A DNA stretch of 64,000 bases. Source: Aureibaculum algae. GTDB lineage: Bacteria > Bacteroidota > Bacteroidia > Flavobacteriales > Flavobacteriaceae. The translations under genes and the position numbers were made by a program. Below the pieces are notes generated by a model. The model ran no database searches and was not told where the DNA came from. It saw only the letters and a program-made list of their open reading frames with translations. Positions 1 through 7,654 of this stretch are shown here, piece by piece. The stretch is from positions 3,866,001-3,930,000 of the forward strand of contig NZ_CP040749.1 in the NCBI RefSeq assembly GCF_006065315.1, written 5' to 3'. The stretch's first letter is position 1. The number at the start of each line of letters is the position of its first letter.

Positions 1-617
1 GCATAATTATTTACTAAATCTCCCGTAAAGAAAATAACATCAGGCTTACAATCATTAATAAGTTTCACCGCACTTTCTAAAATATTATATCGATAATTAA
101 AACTTCCTATATGGACGTCAGAAATTTGAACAATTTTAAAACCTATAAAATCTTCGGGTAAATTCTTAAATGCCACTTCAACATGATGAACTTTGAATCT
201 ATAAGCTGCTTTGAAAATGGCATACACAATTACAAAAAATGGTAAAAATCCGGAAAGCAGTGCTAATACAATAATGAACCACTTCGAATTTGGTAATAAT
301 TGATTTGTAAAATAAAACAAAGCGATTACCACAACAAAAATTATTTTTGGGATAAAAGAAGATACTGTTAAACCGTATAAACTTGAAATTAAAAGCTGTT
401 TTCTTCCGGGATGTATGGAATCCATTTTAATCTTTAAAACTAAGATTGAAATAATCAATCCCAAAGAGAATAACCAAAAAGAAATATCAATTGAAATTTT
501 AATTAAAGGAGTATTAATTAAATTTAGCATGGGTTGTAATCCGAAAAATGCTAGAACATCAATCACCAAAATGGCAATACATAATAGAACGATAGTAAAA
601 AAGGAAAACGATTTCAT
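1..617 (-). CDS. Metallophosphoesterase, membrane-anchored (3' part outside window)
   Basis: Calcineurin-like phosphoesterase of the YkuE/YaeI type, N-terminal 205 codons only; the reading frame is open to base 1 and continues to the left. The first ~150 residues form a membrane part with several hydrophobic segments. The catalytic domain then begins with QISDVHIGSF (Asp-x-His metal-binding motif, around residues 171-180) and continues to FTGDLVNN near the window edge (Gly-Asp motif). The remaining GNHD and His motifs must lie outside. The family hydrolyses phosphodiesters or phosphomonoesters; homologues with this layout are often called UDP-2,3-diacylglucosamine hydrolase-like, but the substrate cannot be read here. 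Start is the ATG at 617; the gene is divergent from the hibernation factor at 702. Confidence 0.85.
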   Translation of the reverse strand, partial: MKSFSFFTIVLLCIAILVIDVLAFFGLQPMLNLINTPLIKISIDISFWLFSLGLIISILVLKIKMDSIHPGRKQLLISSLYGLTVSSFIPKIIFVVVIALFYFTNQLLPNSKWFIIVLALLSGFLPFFVIVYAIFKAAYRFKVHHVEVAFKNLPEDFIGFKIVQISDVHIGSFNYRYNILESAVKLINDCKPDVIFFTGDLVNNY

Positions 618-701
618 TTTTTAAATTATAATAACACGATTATTTTTTTATCTAAGAATAGTGTATTAAATTTAACTATTATTAATTAAAAATAAACTAA
701 T

Positions 702-1004
702 ATGGAAATAATTATTCAATTCGTAAAAATGCCTACAAGTGAGACGATGGAAACGTTTGTTACAGAACGTTTAGAAAAATTAGAAAAAAAATATGATTGG
801 ATTATTAAAGCAGATGTATCTTATAAATTAGAAAATGACCCTACAGGAAAGGGTAAAATATGTGATATTAGGTTAAGCTTACCTGGACCTTTAATTTTTG
901 CAACTTCTGATGAAAACAGTTGGGAAGCTGCTACAGATGCAACAATAAGAGATATAGAAAAGCAATTACAAAAACGGAAGGCGTCCATGAAAACACATTC
1001 TTAA
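702..1004 (+). CDS. raiA: Ribosome hibernation-promoting factor, short HPF/YfiA (RaiA) family
   Basis: A 100-residue protein with the S30AE/HPF beta-alpha-beta-beta-beta-alpha fold. It starts MEIIIQFVKMPTSETMETFV, has a basic first helix (RLEKLEKKY) and ends in the second helix (WEAATDATIRDIEKQLQKRK), as in the short family members. Such proteins bind in the decoding channel of the 30S subunit and inactivate or dimerise ribosomes in stationary phase. The long C-terminal dimerisation tail of long HPF is absent. It is a single gene, followed directly by a strong hairpin terminator shared with the convergent gene at 1042. A TAnnTTTG-like sequence is not clear upstream. Confidence 0.88.
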   Translation: MEIIIQFVKMPTSETMETFVTERLEKLEKKYDWIIKADVSYKLENDPTGKGKICDIRLSLPGPLIFATSDENSWEAATDATIRDIEKQLQKRKASMKTHS

Positions 1005-1043
1005 AAATTAGGGTCAATTAAAAATAATTGACCCTAATTTTTT
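1003..1043. terminator. Bidirectional rho-independent terminator
   Basis: Perfect 18-bp inverted repeat, left arm 1003-1020 and right arm 1025-1042, with a loop of four A. The arms begin with A-rich and end with T-rich tracts, so the hairpin can terminate both the hibernation factor gene and the convergent outer-membrane gene, whose stop codon lies inside the right arm. Confidence 0.9.
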
Positions 1044-1530
1044 AAAACTGATATCTCAAACTTAAAGCTAAATCAAAATCTAAATTATCACCATAATTAT
1101 TCACAATTCCAAATTCAGGTCTAAAATCAATTGACACTAATAAAGGAATATCAAAGTTATATTCTATTCCAATATTCCCATCACCATTAACAAAAAGACC
1201 ATCATCAAAGTCATCTTTATATTTGTCTTTGTGATTCCAAGTACCAATACCTGCCCCGAACCCTGCATACCAATTAAAACCATCATCAATATTCCATACC
1301 CATTGATAAATACCTGATAGTTTCCAAGCATTTCGGTATTTCGTATTTCTCAAACCTAAATCTATTTCTAATCTATTTTTAGTATTTAATTTTGTTTGAT
1401 AAGAAATTTCACCACCAAAACCATCATTATCTCCTAATCGAAATCCTAATGCATGCTTTGAAATTTCTTGTGCCTTAGTTTGACAAATAAAACCAGCTAT
1501 TAAAATAGTGGTAAACAATAATTTTCTCAT
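1042..1530 (-). CDS. Secreted outer-membrane beta-barrel protein, unknown function
   Basis: A 162-residue protein with a signal peptide (hydrophobic LLFTTILIAGFICQ, likely cut after KAQ at about residue 21). The mature part alternates hydrophobic and polar residues, rich in Gly, Tyr, Trp and Asn, and ends in LSLRYQF; a terminal Phe preceded by such a strand is the usual outer-membrane barrel insertion signal. Its size fits an eight-stranded barrel. No catalytic motif is seen and I do not recognise a named family. It is monocistronic, with a -7-like element at 1577-1584 and the shared terminator at its end. Confidence 0.75.
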   Translation of the reverse strand: MRKLLFTTILIAGFICQTKAQEISKHALGFRLGDNDGFGGEISYQTKLNTKNRLEIDLGLRNTKYRNAWKLSGIYQWVWNIDDGFNWYAGFGAGIGTWNHKDKYKDDFDDGLFVNGDGNIGIEYNFDIPLLVSIDFRPEFGIVNNYGDNLDFDLALSLRYQF

Positions 1531-1576
1531 CTATTTATAAATTTTAAATTATACATGTACATAATCAACATATTTG

Positions 1577-1584
1577 CAAACCTA
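1577..1584 (-). promoter_or_regulatory. -7 promoter element for the barrel gene
   Basis: On the minus strand this reads TAGGTTTG, matching the Bacteroidota -7 consensus TAnnTTTG, 46 bases before the ATG at 1530. No TTG lies at the right distance upstream, so the -33 part is weak or absent. Confidence 0.4.
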
Positions 1585-1749
1585 TTGACAAAAATTTACA
1601 TAATTTGACTCAAACCACTTAAAATTTAACGCTATTAATTACAATAAACATATTACCTTATTTGCTCGTATTTTATATATAGGCTTAAACCTAATTTGAT
1701 ACTATAAATTCAGCTTATTAATGGATTATAAAAAATGATAAGAACTAAC

Positions 1750-1779
1750 TTGATTAGCGGTAAAAATATTCTAAATTTG
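1750..1779 (+). promoter_or_regulatory. Promoter of trxB
   Basis: TTG at 1750-1752, 19 bp spacer, then TAAATTTG at 1772-1779: a full match to the Bacteroidota housekeeping sigma factor consensus. Transcription would start near 1786, giving a leader of about 14 bases before the trxB ATG at 1800. Confidence 0.75.
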
Positions 1780-1799
1780 CTTTTCTAAAATATAATATA

Positions 1800-2750
1800 A
1801 TGTCAGAAAATATAGAAAAAATAAAATGCCTTATTATTGGATCGGGCCCAGCAGGTTATGCTGCAGCTATATACGCCGCAAGAGCAGATTTAAAACCAGT
1901 AATGTATACAGGTTTAGAACCTGGTGGACAATTAACAACAACTACTGAAGTTGATAATTACCCCGGCTACCCTGACGGTGTTGATGGTACCCAAATGATG
2001 GAAGATTTTAAAAAACAAGCCGAGCGTTTTGATACAGAAGTACGATTCGGACTGGCTACCAAAGTAGCGTTTAGTGATAAAGTTGGTGGTATTCATAAAG
2101 TAACCATTGATGGTTCAAAAGAAATAGAAGCTGAAAGTGTCATAATCTCAACAGGTGCTACAGCAAAATATTTAGGGTTACCTAGTGAAGAAAGATTAAA
2201 AGGTGGTGGTGTATCTGCATGTGCTACGTGTGATGGATTCTTTTATAAAGGCCAGGATGTTATTGTTGTTGGTGGTGGAGATACCGCTGCAGAAGAAGCG
2301 ACTTACTTGTCTAAACTGTGTAAAAAGGTAACTCTTTTGGTTCGTCGTGATGAAATGAGAGCGTCAAAAGCTATGCAACATAGAGTAGCTAACACTGAAA
2401 ATTTAGAAGTATTGTATTTTACAGAATTAGATGAAGTATTAGGCGATCAAGTTGTTGAAGGAGTTCGTGTTGTAAACAATAAAACGGGTGAAAAACGAGA
2501 AATAGCTGTAACTGGTGTTTTTATCGCTATTGGACATAAACCAAATACTGAATTATTTAATGGTATTTTAGATATGGATGAAACTGGTTATTTGATAACT
2601 AAAGGAAAATCTACTAAAACAAAATTACCAGGTGTATTTGCTGCTGGTGATGTACAAGACAAAGAATATAGACAAGCAATAACTGCTGCAGGTACAGGTT
2701 GTATGGCTGCTTTAGATGCTGAAAGATATTTGGCTGCTTTAGAAAACTAA
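1800..2750 (+). CDS. trxB: Thioredoxin-disulfide reductase
   Basis: NADPH-dependent flavoprotein that reduces thioredoxin in the cytosol. The 316 residues have the family's usual length and order: FAD-binding GSGPAG at 14-19, redox-active Cys141-Ala-Thr-Cys144 in SACATCDGFF, NADPH-binding GGGDTAAEEA at about 158, and the closing FAD motif FAAGDVQDKEYRQAITAAG followed by GTGCMAALDAERYL. The ATG at 1800 sits 20 bases after a consensus -7 element, so the start is secure. It stands alone between its own promoter and a strong terminator. No thioredoxin gene is adjacent. Confidence 0.97.
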   Translation: MSENIEKIKCLIIGSGPAGYAAAIYAARADLKPVMYTGLEPGGQLTTTTEVDNYPGYPDGVDGTQMMEDFKKQAERFDTEVRFGLATKVAFSDKVGGIHKVTIDGSKEIEAESVIISTGATAKYLGLPSEERLKGGGVSACATCDGFFYKGQDVIVVGGGDTAAEEATYLSKLCKKVTLLVRRDEMRASKAMQHRVANTENLEVLYFTELDEVLGDQVVEGVRVVNNKTGEKREIAVTGVFIAIGHKPNTELFNGILDMDETGYLITKGKSTKTKLPGVFAAGDVQDKEYRQAITAAGTGCMAALDAERYLAALEN

Positions 2751-2775
2751 TAGATCACTATCTATATTAAAAAAT

Positions 2776-2813
2776 AAAAAAGAGTCTGTTTTAATAAAAC
2801 AGACTCTTTTTTT
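2776..2813. terminator. Rho-independent terminator after trxB
   Basis: Inverted repeat AGAGTCTGTTT (2781-2791) and AAACAGACTCT (2797-2807), flanked by an A run on the left and seven T on the right. It can act in both directions, though the minus-strand gene at 2854 points away from it only after its own stop, so it probably also ends that transcript. Confidence 0.88.
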
Positions 2814-2853
2814 ATGCCATAAATAAAGAATTATTTAGGTCTAAGTTTTCGAT

Positions 2854-3561
2854 TTATCCTCTTATACTACCCCCAGAAGAACTATTTTTCTGAACATTTT
2901 CTGGATTACCTGAGTATCTAATACCTCCACCACTACTTGCATTGGCATCAATACTTTCTGTTACAGTAACTGATACATTAGCTCCACTAGAAACATCAGC
3001 ATTACACGTCTTTGCAATTAGATCATTAGCTCTAATATTACTTCCACTTGATGCATTTGCAGAGAAACTTCCTGTAGCACCTTTTAAACTTGCTCCAGAG
3101 CCACTACTCGCATTACAAATTAAATCAGAAACATCTAACATTAATTTGACATCAGCTCCACTTGAAGTTCTAACATCAAATTCATCTGCTGATATTGTAT
3201 TTTCAGAATATACATTTGCCCCGCTAGTCGCTTTAATCTTAATAATATCTGTAGCGGTTAAATACACTTTTTTAGATTTCGCACTCCATATATTTTTTTC
3301 TGAATATATACGTAATACACCATCTTCTACTTCTGTAATAATTAAGTCGTGCAAATTTTCATCTGCCTCTACTGATAAAGAAGTTTCATCGCTCATTGTT
3401 AAACGTACTTCTATTCCGTGACTCACAGAAATGGCATCAAAATCTGACGTAATTGTTCTTTCTTGGGTAATCACATTCCTATTTCCCTTAACACCATCTA
3501 GCATACAGCTAGTTGTTAAAAACAATACGATTACTGTCGCAATTTTTAATAGAGTTTTCAT
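2854..3561 (-). CDS. Head-GIN domain (DUF2807) lipoprotein
   Basis: A 235-residue predicted lipoprotein: hydrophobic signal and lipobox LTTSC with Cys19. The rest is a DUF2807/putative auto-transporter adhesin head-GIN domain, visible as a repeated turn of the type [AST]-S-G-[AGS]-x-[VIL] about every 18-22 residues (ATSGANV, TSSGADV, ASSGSGA, ASSGSNI, VSSGANV, ASSGGGI, SSSGGSI), which is the pattern of a right-handed beta-helix. Family function is unknown; it is usually linked to envelope stress genes with PspC domains, as here, where it lies 113 bases downstream of the PspC gene on the same strand. The anchor could be in either membrane. Confidence 0.85.
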   Translation of the reverse strand: MKTLLKIATVIVLFLTTSCMLDGVKGNRNVITQERTITSDFDAISVSHGIEVRLTMSDETSLSVEADENLHDLIITEVEDGVLRIYSEKNIWSAKSKKVYLTATDIIKIKATSGANVYSENTISADEFDVRTSSGADVKLMLDVSDLICNASSGSGASLKGATGSFSANASSGSNIRANDLIAKTCNADVSSGANVSVTVTESIDANASSGGGIRYSGNPENVQKNSSSGGSIRG

Positions 3562-3674
3562 ATTTTATTATTTTTAGTTTGTTAATATTAATTGATATAC
3601 TCAAATTTCCGTCAAAAGAAGTATATGTACAATTTCTAATTACTGAATTGTCTCTTTTTTAGGATGAGCAGTTA

Positions 3675-5465
3675 TTATTTTATAATAACTCCATTTTCAT
3701 CAATTTTAATTTCAGCTTTTTCACCATTATCATTAATTTCAACCTTTAGGCTATCATCATTTAATTTGATATTGACACCATCATCTTCATCTTCATCATC
3801 ATTACTTTCAGATTTTGGAGGAGGACAATCTAAACATTCTAAACCTTCATCTGTCATTTTAAAATAGTGCTTGGCCATATCTCTACTATACATATTATTA
3901 ACTGTCTTAATATTTCTTAAAAATACGCGAGATGATTCTTCAAAATAAACCACTTTATTTTCGGGAATATATAAGTTGATTTTTAAATCTTGATTTCTGA
4001 ATGTATTTCTACTATCTGTTAAAAAATAACTATTAAACACTAAACTATTTCCAGACTGCTGATAATTATACTCAATACGTTCTGCATTTTCTCTTGCAAT
4101 TAAACGTGTTCTACCATTTGCTCTTTTATAAATTTTAGTATACGCTTCTGTGCTATCTGATTTTCTAATTGAAATGTTTACATCATTAGAGTAAAATTTA
4201 ATTTGATCATTAGCATCCAACACTTTTTTAAAATAGATTTTATGGTTAAAATTATTGTTATTAGACAGGTCTTCATTATCAACCATTTTTATGGTTAAGG
4301 TATCTGATGACATCATAGATAGTTCATTTTTCTCTATTGAAGAGCCTTCGTTCGCAAATTCTGCACCTTGTTTTATTCCGAAGAAAATTGCAGATAAAAG
4401 AGCAATAATCCAAATACCAAGAAATACTAATTTTGTGGGTCTACTCAATATTTTAGTTTTATTAGAAAGGATAAACAATCCTAAAATAAACAGCATAAAA
4501 ATAGGAATCCCAATTAAAATCAAAATCAATAAAGAAACTAACCATATAGGAACTCCCGTACCGCTTAGCATCTGAAAATCATCATCAAAAAAGGAATCCA
4601 TTCCCATAAAATCGACCGTACCTGCAGTAAATAAGCTTATCACTAATGCAATTAAAGAAATTACAGAGACTACAATAACGATGACACCGATAAACTTCCC
4701 TAATACTAAAAAGATGCCAGCCAACACCCTACCTAAGGTATCGATAACATCCTGAAGGCCAGACCTAGCTCTAGAGTTTCCTCTTCTTACGTCTTTTTTT
4801 TTTACAGAACCAGACACATTATTATAAGCTCCCTTTACGGCTTCAGACACTTCACTAGCAGCTCCTTTTACACTTTCTGAAACATCTTCAAATTCAGCTC
4901 TAATTTTCCTTTCTATGTTAGTGATATTAACTGGCTCACCTTCCATTTGTAATTTATCTGCTGTAGTTTTCGCCTCTGGTAATAAAATCCATAGAATGAT
5001 GTAAACCAAAGGTCCAAACCCAAGTCCAAAAGTAGCTACCAACCAACCTATTCTAATCCATATAGCATCTATATCAAAATAATGAGCCATACCAGAGGCT
5101 ACACCTCCAATAAACTTATCATCTCCATCTCTAAAAAGTTTTTTCTTAGTCGATTTACTGCTGTAGTTTTTACCAGAATCATCAGTAAACAATTCCTCAT
5201 CTATCATATAGTCTTCGGGTTGCCCCATAACAGCAATTACCTCATCAATATCAACTTCGCTAATGACTTGTCTCGGATCTTTAACTCGCTCTGAAAGCAA
5301 TTCACTTATACGGGACTCAATATCATTGATAATTTCGTCTCTACCTTGTGGGTCGTCACTTAATGAACGACGGATAGCATCTAAATATCTTCTCAATTTT
5401 TGATAAGCCTCTTCATCAATATGAAAAAAGATTCCTCCTAAATTTATATTTATTGTCTTGTTCAT
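3675..5465 (-). CDS. PspC-domain envelope stress protein
   Basis: A 596-residue membrane protein. Residues 1-95 are a charged helical region with repeated acidic and Arg patterns (RDEIINDIESRISELL; VDIDEVIAVMGQPEDY), 108-165 is a PspC domain (FIGGVASGMAHYFDID, then a hydrophobic hairpin ending LLPEA). Further membrane segments follow near 240-275, 305-335 and 345-365, and the C-terminal ~220 residues are a predicted extracytoplasmic beta-rich domain ending in an acidic tail (SNDDEDEDDG). PspC proteins respond to membrane stress. Its ATG overlaps the padR stop by four bases (ATGA), so the two are translationally coupled and PadR very probably controls it. Confidence 0.87.
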   Translation of the reverse strand: MNKTININLGGIFFHIDEEAYQKLRRYLDAIRRSLSDDPQGRDEIINDIESRISELLSERVKDPRQVISEVDIDEVIAVMGQPEDYMIDEELFTDDSGKNYSSKSTKKKLFRDGDDKFIGGVASGMAHYFDIDAIWIRIGWLVATFGLGFGPLVYIILWILLPEAKTTADKLQMEGEPVNITNIERKIRAEFEDVSESVKGAASEVSEAVKGAYNNVSGSVKKKDVRRGNSRARSGLQDVIDTLGRVLAGIFLVLGKFIGVIVIVVSVISLIALVISLFTAGTVDFMGMDSFFDDDFQMLSGTGVPIWLVSLLILILIGIPIFMLFILGLFILSNKTKILSRPTKLVFLGIWIIALLSAIFFGIKQGAEFANEGSSIEKNELSMMSSDTLTIKMVDNEDLSNNNNFNHKIYFKKVLDANDQIKFYSNDVNISIRKSDSTEAYTKIYKRANGRTRLIARENAERIEYNYQQSGNSLVFNSYFLTDSRNTFRNQDLKINLYIPENKVVYFEESSRVFLRNIKTVNNMYSRDMAKHYFKMTDEGLECLDCPPPKSESNDDEDEDDGVNIKLNDDSLKVEINDNGEKAEIKIDENGVIIK

Positions 5466-5803
5466 TTTTTTGCTGATTTTTTTGTAGTTACTGTTTTTAC
5501 AGCTAAGACAAGCTCAGCCCAAGTTGTAGTTAGTTCTTTTAAAAATAATGTGCCTGTTTCTGTTAGTCCGTAATATTTTCTTGGCGGACCAGATGTTGAT
5601 TCTTCCCAACGATAGCTGAGTAAACCTGCGTTTTTTAGCCTCGTCAAAAGCGGGTAAATTGTACCTTCAACCACAAGCAGTTTTGCATCTTTTAGGCTCG
5701 ATAAAATCTCGCTAGTATAAGCATCCCCATCTTGTAAAATGGATAGGATGCAAAATTCTAAAACGCCTTTTCGCATTTGTGCTTTTGTATTTTCTATCTT
5801 CAT
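5462..5803 (-). CDS. PadR-family transcriptional regulator
   Basis: A 113-residue winged-helix regulator of the short PadR type: N-terminal MRKGVLEFCILSIL, recognition region TSEILSSLKDAKLLVVEGTIYPLLTRLKNAGLLSY, wing WEESTSGPPRKYYGLTETG and a short C-terminal dimerisation helix. PadR proteins are dimeric repressors, often of membrane-protein genes beside them, and often autoregulate. It overlaps the PspC gene by four bases and follows the DUF4870 gene by about 105 bases. A perfect 8-bp inverted repeat over the operon promoter (6415-6441) is the best candidate for its operator; this is inference. Confidence 0.92.
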   Translation of the reverse strand: MKIENTKAQMRKGVLEFCILSILQDGDAYTSEILSSLKDAKLLVVEGTIYPLLTRLKNAGLLSYRWEESTSGPPRKYYGLTETGTLFLKELTTTWAELVLAVKTVTTKKSAKK

Positions 5804-5814
5804 TATGTGTCCGT

Positions 5815-5883
5815 TTAATTACGCATTACAATTACAATAAAATTAATCATAAAAATGAGTAATGTTGTTAAAATTTGTATCAT
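5815..5883 (-). CDS. Possible 22-residue hydrophobic peptide
   Basis: ATG at 5883 to TAA at 5815-5817, 22 codons, encoding a peptide rich in Ile, Leu, Phe and Met with only one Arg near the end (VMRN); it would be one membrane-spanning helix. It fills the gap between the DUF4870 gene and padR, 25 bases after the former's stop and 11 bases before padR's ATG. The position suggests a coupled small membrane protein or leader peptide, but an ORF this short in AT-rich DNA can occur by chance, and no ribosome-binding site helps to decide. Confidence 0.25.
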   Translation of the reverse strand: MIQILTTLLIFMINFIVIVMRN

Positions 5884-5908
5884 TATATTTAGTTTTGGCT
5901 TGTTTGTG

Positions 5909-6367
5909 TTATTTGATTTTATCGCGTTTAATAAAATTTATAGTCAATGGATAATCATACACCTCTCCTCTATTGGCTTTTATAGCTGCAACAACAATTA
6001 ATATATATCTTAAAAAGGCTACTATAGCTATTAAGCTTCCAATACTTAAAATTCCAAAAAGGTTATCAAAATCAAAATGATAGTTAAAATTATTTAAATG
6101 ATCAAAATCATCAATTCGTCTCAAATAATTAAAGAAACTTCCAAAGGCGAAAGGAAAAAGTATCATTCCTAAAATAAATAAGTACAGGGTATAACTTAAA
6201 TTAAAATTCACCGCTGCCATTCCATTTTTATCTAAATACTCGCTTTTATCCTTACTAATTGACCACATTATTACAGGGCCAATAATACTTCCGAATGGAA
6301 AAACAAAGCTTAAAAAAGCTGATAAATGAATTAAAAATCCTGTATTTTTTTCGTTTTGTGTTAGCAT
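5909..6367 (-). CDS. DUF4870 membrane protein
   Basis: A 152-residue protein with three to four hydrophobic segments, the first preceded by NEKNTGFLIHLSAFLSFVFPFGSIIGP and followed by a polar stretch NGMAAVNFNLSY, the conserved DUF4870 (TIC20-like) core. The segment around residues 85-100 is unusually rich in Asp, Phe, Asn and His (DDFDHLNNFNYHFDFDN). Function unknown; the family is often next to PadR, PspC and DUF2807 genes in flavobacteria. It is the first gene of that operon here: a consensus promoter lies 30-61 bases upstream of its ATG. Confidence 0.82.
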   Translation of the reverse strand: MLTQNEKNTGFLIHLSAFLSFVFPFGSIIGPVIMWSISKDKSEYLDKNGMAAVNFNLSYTLYLFILGMILFPFAFGSFFNYLRRIDDFDHLNNFNYHFDFDNLFGILSIGSLIAIVAFLRYILIVVAAIKANRGEVYDYPLTINFIKRDKIK

Positions 6368-6396
6368 AATCTAATTGTATATAATACTTTCTTATG

Positions 6397-6428
6397 CAAA
6401 TATATGTATAAAAGATAGTACTGTGCAA
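6397..6428 (-). promoter_or_regulatory. Promoter of the DUF4870-padR-pspC operon
   Basis: Minus strand: TTG at 6428-6426, 21 bp spacer, TATATTTG at 6404-6397, a match to the Bacteroidota promoter consensus. Transcription would start near 6390, 23 bases before the ATG at 6367. Confidence 0.7.
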
Positions 6429-6441
6429 TACTTAGTACTAT
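6415..6441. promoter_or_regulatory. Candidate PadR operator: inverted repeat over the -33 element
   Basis: Perfect inverted repeat ATAGTACT (6415-6422) and AGTACTAT (6434-6441) with an 11-base spacer that contains the -33 TTG. Centre-to-centre distance is 19 bases, close to two helical turns, which suits a dimeric winged-helix repressor. Assignment to PadR is inferred from position only. Confidence 0.5.
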
Positions 6442-6610
6442 ATTTTAACATTTATTTAACATTTCACTTGAGGACGAAACCTAAATAAAAGAGAATAAAA
6501 ACAGCGTACAAAACACTGTTTTACAGTACATTAAAAACCTTTCACATTTAATTATTCTATTGAAATTGTTTAAATTTATAATTTCACTATATTGCATTAA
6601 AATAACTTAC

Positions 6611-7075
6611 ATGTCAAAATTTACCGTCAAAAACTTAAATAAATTCTTATTATTTAAGCTTCCCTCTGCATATATTTCTGGCGTAAGGGTCAAATCTATA
6701 GATGATAATAAAGCCATTGCCACAGTAAAGCACAAGTGGATAAATCAAAATCCTTTTAAATCATTGTATTGGGCAACTCAAGGTATGGCATCTGAATTAG
6801 CAACCGGTATTTTAGTGATGAAGCATATTGATGAAAGTGGCCAAAAAATATCAATGCTAGTTACCAAACAGACAGGAACCTTTACTAAAAAGGCAACTGG
6901 AAGAATACATTTTATTTGTAAGGATGGCGGTTTTGTAAAAACGGCCATTGATAAAACTATAACTACTAAAGAAGGTGTAACCTTAACAATGGTAGCTGAA
7001 GGAATTGACGAACAAGGTGATTCCGTTTCAAAATTTGAATATGAGTGGAGTTTAAAGGTAAAGATCAATAAATAA
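6611..7075 (+). CDS. DUF4442 hotdog-fold thioesterase-like protein
   Basis: A 154-residue protein of the DUF4442 group of the hotdog superfamily (YiiD/PaaI-like). Recognisable parts are the N-terminal FLLFKLPSAYISGVRV, the conserved NPFKSLYWATQGMASELATGIL helix region and the ending in a beta-strand WSLKVKI. It probably hydrolyses or binds acyl thioesters; the substrate is unknown. I chose the ATG at 6611 (MSKFTVKN) over the ATG at 6560, because the 17 extra residues are a low-complexity extension unlike the family. It stands alone, upstream of coaD on the same strand. Confidence 0.75.
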   Translation: MSKFTVKNLNKFLLFKLPSAYISGVRVKSIDDNKAIATVKHKWINQNPFKSLYWATQGMASELATGILVMKHIDESGQKISMLVTKQTGTFTKKATGRIHFICKDGGFVKTAIDKTITTKEGVTLTMVAEGIDEQGDSVSKFEYEWSLKVKINK

Positions 7076-7187
7076 ATTCCAATGCCATAACAATAAGCAA
7101 AAGTATATACTTCGTATTTGATCGCTTTAAATCTTCTAATTTGGATATTATTTGTAATTTGCTGCTTGAAATTTGATATTTAATTTT

Positions 7188-7643
7188 ATGAAACGAGCAT
7201 TATTTCCAGGATCATTTGATCCCTTAACTTTAGGCCATTATGACATTATTAAACGCGGAGTTAAAGTTTTTGATGAAGTTGTTGTAGCCATTGGTATCAA
7301 TGCTGAAAAGAAATATATGTTTTCATTAAAAAAGCGAAAACAATTTATTGAAGAAACCTTTAAAAACTTTCCTAAAGTAAAAGTGGTTACTTATAAAGGA
7401 TTGACTGTTGATTTTTGTAAAGAGATAGATGCTGACTTTATTTTACGTGGCTTACGAAATCCAGCCGATTTTGAATTTGAAAAAGCCATAGCTCATACCA
7501 ATAGAGATTTATCACCTGTTGAAACAGTGTTTCTATTGACCTCAGCGAAAACATCATACATTTCATCATCTATTGTTAGAGATGTAATAAGAAATAAAGG
7601 GAATTATACCATACTAGTTCCAGAAAGTGTTAGGGTAGAATAA
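7188..7643 (+). CDS. coaD: Phosphopantetheine adenylyltransferase
   Basis: Fourth enzyme of coenzyme A synthesis: ATP plus 4'-phosphopantetheine gives dephospho-CoA and pyrophosphate. The 151 residues begin with ALFPGSFDPLTLGHYDII, holding the nucleotidyltransferase T/HxGH motif (TLGH), then FILRGLRNPADFEFE (phosphopantetheine-binding loop with Arg) and close with TSAKTSYISSSIVRDV, the ISSTxVR-like ATP motif with Ser in place of Thr. The ATG at 7188 fits the family; the upstream ATG at 7173 adds only five residues. It is convergent with ctlX, with no hairpin between them. Confidence 0.96.
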   Translation: MKRALFPGSFDPLTLGHYDIIKRGVKVFDEVVVAIGINAEKKYMFSLKKRKQFIEETFKNFPKVKVVTYKGLTVDFCKEIDADFILRGLRNPADFEFEKAIAHTNRDLSPVETVFLLTSAKTSYISSSIVRDVIRNKGNYTILVPESVRVE

Positions 7644-7654
7644 ATAAAAACACT

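Noticed and set aside
2942..3421. 159-codon open frame on the plus strand opposite the DUF2807 gene
   Set aside because: It is an antisense shadow of a repetitive Ser/Gly-rich gene; the DUF2807 gene has a signal, lipobox and repeated motif on the other strand.
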